Origin: Melastoma dodecandrum
Taxonomy: Eukaryota > Streptophyta > Magnoliopsida > Myrtales > Melastomataceae
DNA length: 64,000 bases
Direction of reading: 5' to 3'
NCBI GenBank assembly: GCA_029817715.1
Contig: JARUPY010000381.1
Location: 1-64,000 of the forward strand
The position numbers and the translations under genes are program-made. Below the pieces are notes generated by a model. That model was not told the origin of the DNA. It searched no databases and saw nothing but the letters and a program-made list of their open reading frames with translations. Shown here in pieces: positions 61,123 through 64,000 of this stretch. Position 1 is the stretch's first letter; every line of letters starts with the position of its first letter.

Positions 61123-62234
61123 CTATCGCCTTAGCGCATGCATGATGTACTCGGCATAAAGGTCCCTGCATCACAATTCGGAGGGGCACCCTGTTTGAAG
61201 ACAATGGTTGTATCCAAGTGAAAGCCCGCAAATGAAAGTATACTCCTCACATCGAATATTGAATTGCTTCGAGGGCTGTCGGTGCGGGAAGGAATTCATT
61301 CACGGCCACCTGCTTGTTTTCATTCTTCTTGTCTGAAATGCTATGATTAAGAAAACTGATTCCAAAGCAAAAGTTTCGAGCATAAGGGTTAAAAATGGAA
61401 AAGGATACAGTCCTCGAAGAAGCGGCGGATTTCCGACAAGCGATGGGGAGGGAGCTGTTTGATGTCGTTGTAGTGTTTGTACTCCGGATCGTCGGCGCAG
61501 ACTGCGATAATCTTGTCATCTTTCTCGCCCTGATCAATCATCGGCATGAGTCCGATTGCCCGAGCACGGAGGAAGCAGCCGGGAATGACTGGTTCCTACA
61601 AAATCAGCAGCAAATGGGATCACATGTTCAAGAAGCCAGGGAAAACACCAGAAAAGAGCATCTCGTGCACCTGCATGAGGACCAGAACATCGATGGGGTC
61701 ATTGTCCTCGCACAAAGTGCGAGGGATGAACCCGTAGTTGTGAGGGTAGACCACAGATGAATACAATACTCTGTCAACCTGAAAGGTGGCACACTGGAAT
61801 GATCATCGTATTCCTTCCGCCATTACTTCGAGATCCCATGACAGTTGATTGGGTTACCTTGATGAGACCGGTCTTCTTATCAAGTTCATACTTGACCTTG
61901 CTGCCCTTTGTTATCTCGATGACCTGGGAGGAGAGAATCATCGGCCATCATCAGCAAAACAAGAACCAAAACATTGTAATCTGCCAAGCAGGATCGGTAA
62001 TTAAACGTACGCAGTTGAATATGTTGGGGGCTTCGGGCCCTGTAGAAAAGCAAAGGAACAAACATCACCACTAGTCCATGGGTTTCGTCAATCGGAGGAG
62101 GATAAGAAAGAGAGAGAGGTGCGGCAGTACAAACCAATCTCGAGATCATGCCAAGGGTGAGCAGCCACGGATCTCTTGGACAATGACGACAGGATCCTCT
62201 CATTGAGACGGGGAGCCTGGCTCTGGTCAGTCAT
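61123..62234 (-). CDS. PPA: Soluble inorganic pyrophosphatase (family I)
   Basis: Seven coding exons, 62135-62234, 62011-62039, 61858-61923, 61671-61778, 61409-61595, 61251-61332 and 61123-61165, join in phase to give 204 residues. The cytosolic enzyme hydrolyses pyrophosphate to phosphate with Mg2+, pulling biosynthetic reactions forward. Visible motifs are [34 protein letters not shown] with the signature DNDPID (Asp90, Asp92 and Asp95, metal ligands), the [12 protein letters not shown] loop, and the C-terminal [12 protein letters not shown]. There is no transit peptide. Exon 2 is only 29 nt. A 5' untranslated intron (62264-62355) lies before the coding start, with good GT-AG sites. Confidence 0.96.
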
Positions 62235-62414
62235 CTTTTCTTCGCTTTCGGCTGATAACTGATCTAAAATCGAAACAACAGTCAGGTTACAACACGGTAT
62301 CACCGGACTATAGTAGTGTTGGAAAATGCCTACAAGGAGGGAACGTGATAATCACCTTAGAAGATTGCCTTGGATGGAAGATTGTGGACGAGCGCCTAAC
62401 GTAACGACTGGCGA

Positions 62415-62421
62415 TTATATA
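62415..62421 (-). promoter_or_regulatory. TATA box of the pyrophosphatase gene
   Basis: The minus strand reads TATATAAT here. Transcription would start near 62385-62390, giving a short untranslated first exon that ends at the donor at 62356. Inferred from spacing. Confidence 0.6.
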
Positions 62422-62812
62422 CGAAGAAGCAAGCCTAGCTTGCGGGTGTGTCTGAGTTTGGTGGTTTAGCCTCATTCAAAGCAAAGAGAGACAAATCTGC
62501 ATCTTCCTCCACATGTAAAAATTTTCCTAATAAAGAAGAAGTCCAGATTTAGTACTAATGCTTATTATAACCACATCGATACATGTCCTTAAGATTATGT
62601 ATACAGGGTTTGTGGTGCGACATAAGTGTCATTTCGCATCGTTTCAATCGATAAATGATCAATTCCTAGGTTGTCCATTTGCTTGCATCTGAACATAGTA
62701 AGAAATTAGGGAGTATGCTCTCTAGATTCACTAGTTACACGTGCGAATCTGAAGCAAAATGCAATCGTTCCGTACTTTTTTCTCTGTTTCCTCGTCCCCT
62801 GCCTGAGTCGGG
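62422..62812. other. Intergenic between pyrophosphatase and MAKR genes
   Basis: No gene is visible. It contains the pyrophosphatase upstream region and the 3' flank of the MAKR gene, both on the minus strand. Confidence 0.5.
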
Positions 62813-63724
62813 CTACGTCTCGAGTTCTCTCTGTTGATACTGTGACTGCTTACAGTATGCGATCGCTGCCTGAATCGGTGACTCTGTTTCTACGTACGGA
62901 AGCCTGCTGCTTTCCCAGGAAGTTGATCGTTCCTTCGTGGACGAAGTTGAAGATGAAGAAAACGACGAGGAACAAATTTTGTTTGATTGACGCCACCTGT
63001 TCGACAGGGATAACGATCTCCTGTGTAGACAGATATCAAAACCGTCCTCCATGGTACCTTCCTCAGGAGAAAGCTTCACGGGACTTTGTTTCAGTTTCCT
63101 ATTTAGGGACCCATCTCTTCGGCGAGATGAGGCTGAAACAAATCCCTTGGCAGCCGCCGCGGCTGAATCATCCGAGCATCCGGATTTTCCAATAAAAAAC
63201 TTGAAGAAAGCTCGGGAGCGCTTCAGCTTGTGGCCGAAGAGATGCTGTTTAATCAGCTTGACGTTCCTTGACCACAACTTTCTCGGGTGGTCATCCGTCA
63301 ATGTTATTGCACCAGTTGGGTGCTCCAGCGAGTACATCTCCGGGCTCAGTTCCCTGCTTATGCTACGAGACTCACAAGGCGAAACATCGCACGATTCGAA
63401 AGGCATGCTCTCCATCATAGATGCTGGGGCTGTCACAGCCATTGGAGTGCTATAAAATTCCTCATAGGCAGAGACGGAATCCCTGAGGAGCTTCTCAACC
63501 ATTTCTATCCTTGGAGGGAGGTGAAGGGGAAGAAGCTTCCCTTTGTAGAAGAGCTCGTCAGCAGGGGAGATCATCATGTCCGTCTGTAATGTGCCCGTTG
63601 ACATCTGAAACTCGAACTCCCTCTGGTTTCTCGAGGAACTGCGACGAAGGAGGTAGGAGCCAAGTTCAAGCTCCATGTCAATGAATTCCAAGGAGCTGTC
63701 AAGAGATGGGAAGTTTAAGTCCAT
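62813..63724 (-). CDS. MAKR: Membrane-associated kinase regulator (MAKR1/3/4-like)
   Basis: A single-exon gene of 303 residues. The conserved N-terminal block reads REFEFQMS, then SPADELFYKGKLLPLHLPPR, the signature shared by MAKR proteins and BKI1. In the middle is a basic patch (KLIKQHLFGHKLKRSRAFFK) of the kind that binds acidic lipids of the plasma membrane. The tail ends SPIQAAIAYCKQSQ, matching the short C-terminal motif by which BKI1-type proteins contact receptor kinases. The family regulates receptor-like kinases, as BKI1 does for BRI1, and leaves the membrane upon phosphorylation. Ser-rich linkers separate the blocks. Which MAKR subgroup it belongs to needs a tree. ATG at 63724 is the first in frame. 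Confidence 0.9.
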   Translation of the reverse strand: MDLNFPSLDSSLEFIDMELELGSYLLRRSSSRNQREFEFQMSTGTLQTDMMISPADELFYKGKLLPLHLPPRIEMVEKLLRDSVSAYEEFYSTPMAVTAPASMMESMPFESCDVSPCESRSISRELSPEMYSLEHPTGAITLTDDHPRKLWSRNVKLIKQHLFGHKLKRSRAFFKFFIGKSGCSDDSAAAAAKGFVSASSRRRDGSLNRKLKQSPVKLSPEEGTMEDGFDICLHRRSLSLSNRWRQSNKICSSSFSSSSTSSTKERSTSWESSRLPYVETESPIQAAIAYCKQSQYQQRELET

Positions 63725-64000
63725 GAGAGGGTGATTTGTGGTTCGAAAAACTTAGGATTAACCAAAGCAGAGGCTAATATTCATAAGAAAGGTATGAAAC
63801 TATCATGGAAGTAGGCAGTCCTATTTAAATATAAGCATAAAGACAAGACAATCATTGGGTCCTAATACTTTTGTTTTTGTCTCGATTTCTCGTCCGATAA
63901 TCCGGTTTTCGAGTACAGTCGAGCTCATAACGAAGGATGACTCTACGACCATTGCTAACCCTGATACGTCTTCCAACCCAATTCATAAGCAATAAAGATA
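63725..64000 (-). promoter_or_regulatory. MAKR upstream region
   Basis: The start of the minus-strand promoter. A TATTTAAAT-type sequence at about 63821-63832 is a possible TATA box, roughly 100 bp before the ATG. The window ends here. Confidence 0.35.

Overview
The window is nuclear DNA from a flowering plant, most likely a eudicot. I cannot name the species from the sequence alone. The evidence is the set of plant families with many GT-AG introns: SOSEKI, KCS, SULTR4, DHAR, MAKR, a TIGR01589-type protein, ALP1 and cyclin-L. Plant promoter motifs (telo-box, TGGGCC/T site II) and plant LTR retrotransposons are also present.

Layout, left to right. 1-4.2 kb: no recognisable gene, but very long C and G runs. 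4.2-6.3 kb (-): a TDBD-domain protein gene whose frame is broken by at least twelve single-base insertions, all in homopolymers. 8.2-8.8 kb (-): a ZAT-type C2H2 zinc finger repressor with an LTR-like fragment about 50 bp upstream of its ATG. 12.4-15.4 kb (-): ALP1-like domesticated Harbinger transposase. 16.1-17.1 kb (-): SOSEKI. 18.3-19.3 kb (-): ribosomal protein uL23. 19.9-23.3 kb (-): beta-hexosaminidase with a 17-nt microexon. 23.3-26.2 kb: AT-rich, repeat-rich intergenic DNA.

26.2-39.1 kb holds a complete 12.9-kb Ty3/gypsy element of the Tat type, on the minus strand, flanked by the 5-bp target duplication CGTGC. Between pol and its 3' LTR it carries a spliced-looking plus-strand gene with a plant-mobile-domain-like region and a coiled-coil tail. 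This antisense passenger is the most interesting object in the window.

39.7-46.2 kb (+): 17-exon SULTR4 sulfate transporter. 47.3-48.0 kb (+): small TIGR01589 protein. 49.4-50.7 kb (-): dehydroascorbate reductase. 51.5-53.9 kb: truncated Ty1/copia element, next to a decayed monoacylglycerol-lipase-like pseudogene (53.9-54.5 kb, -). 55.8-57.8 kb (-): cyclin-L with a GC-AG intron. 59.1-60.5 kb (+): 3-ketoacyl-CoA synthase. 61.1-62.2 kb (-): soluble inorganic pyrophosphatase. 62.8-63.7 kb (-): membrane-associated kinase regulator.

The host genes do not form a pathway; they are ordinary independent plant loci. Exon joins were worked out by eye from splice sites and checked for phase. For uL23, SOSEKI, ALP1, hexosaminidase, SULTR4, TIGR01589, DHAR, cyclin-L and pyrophosphatase the joined exons give one uninterrupted frame.
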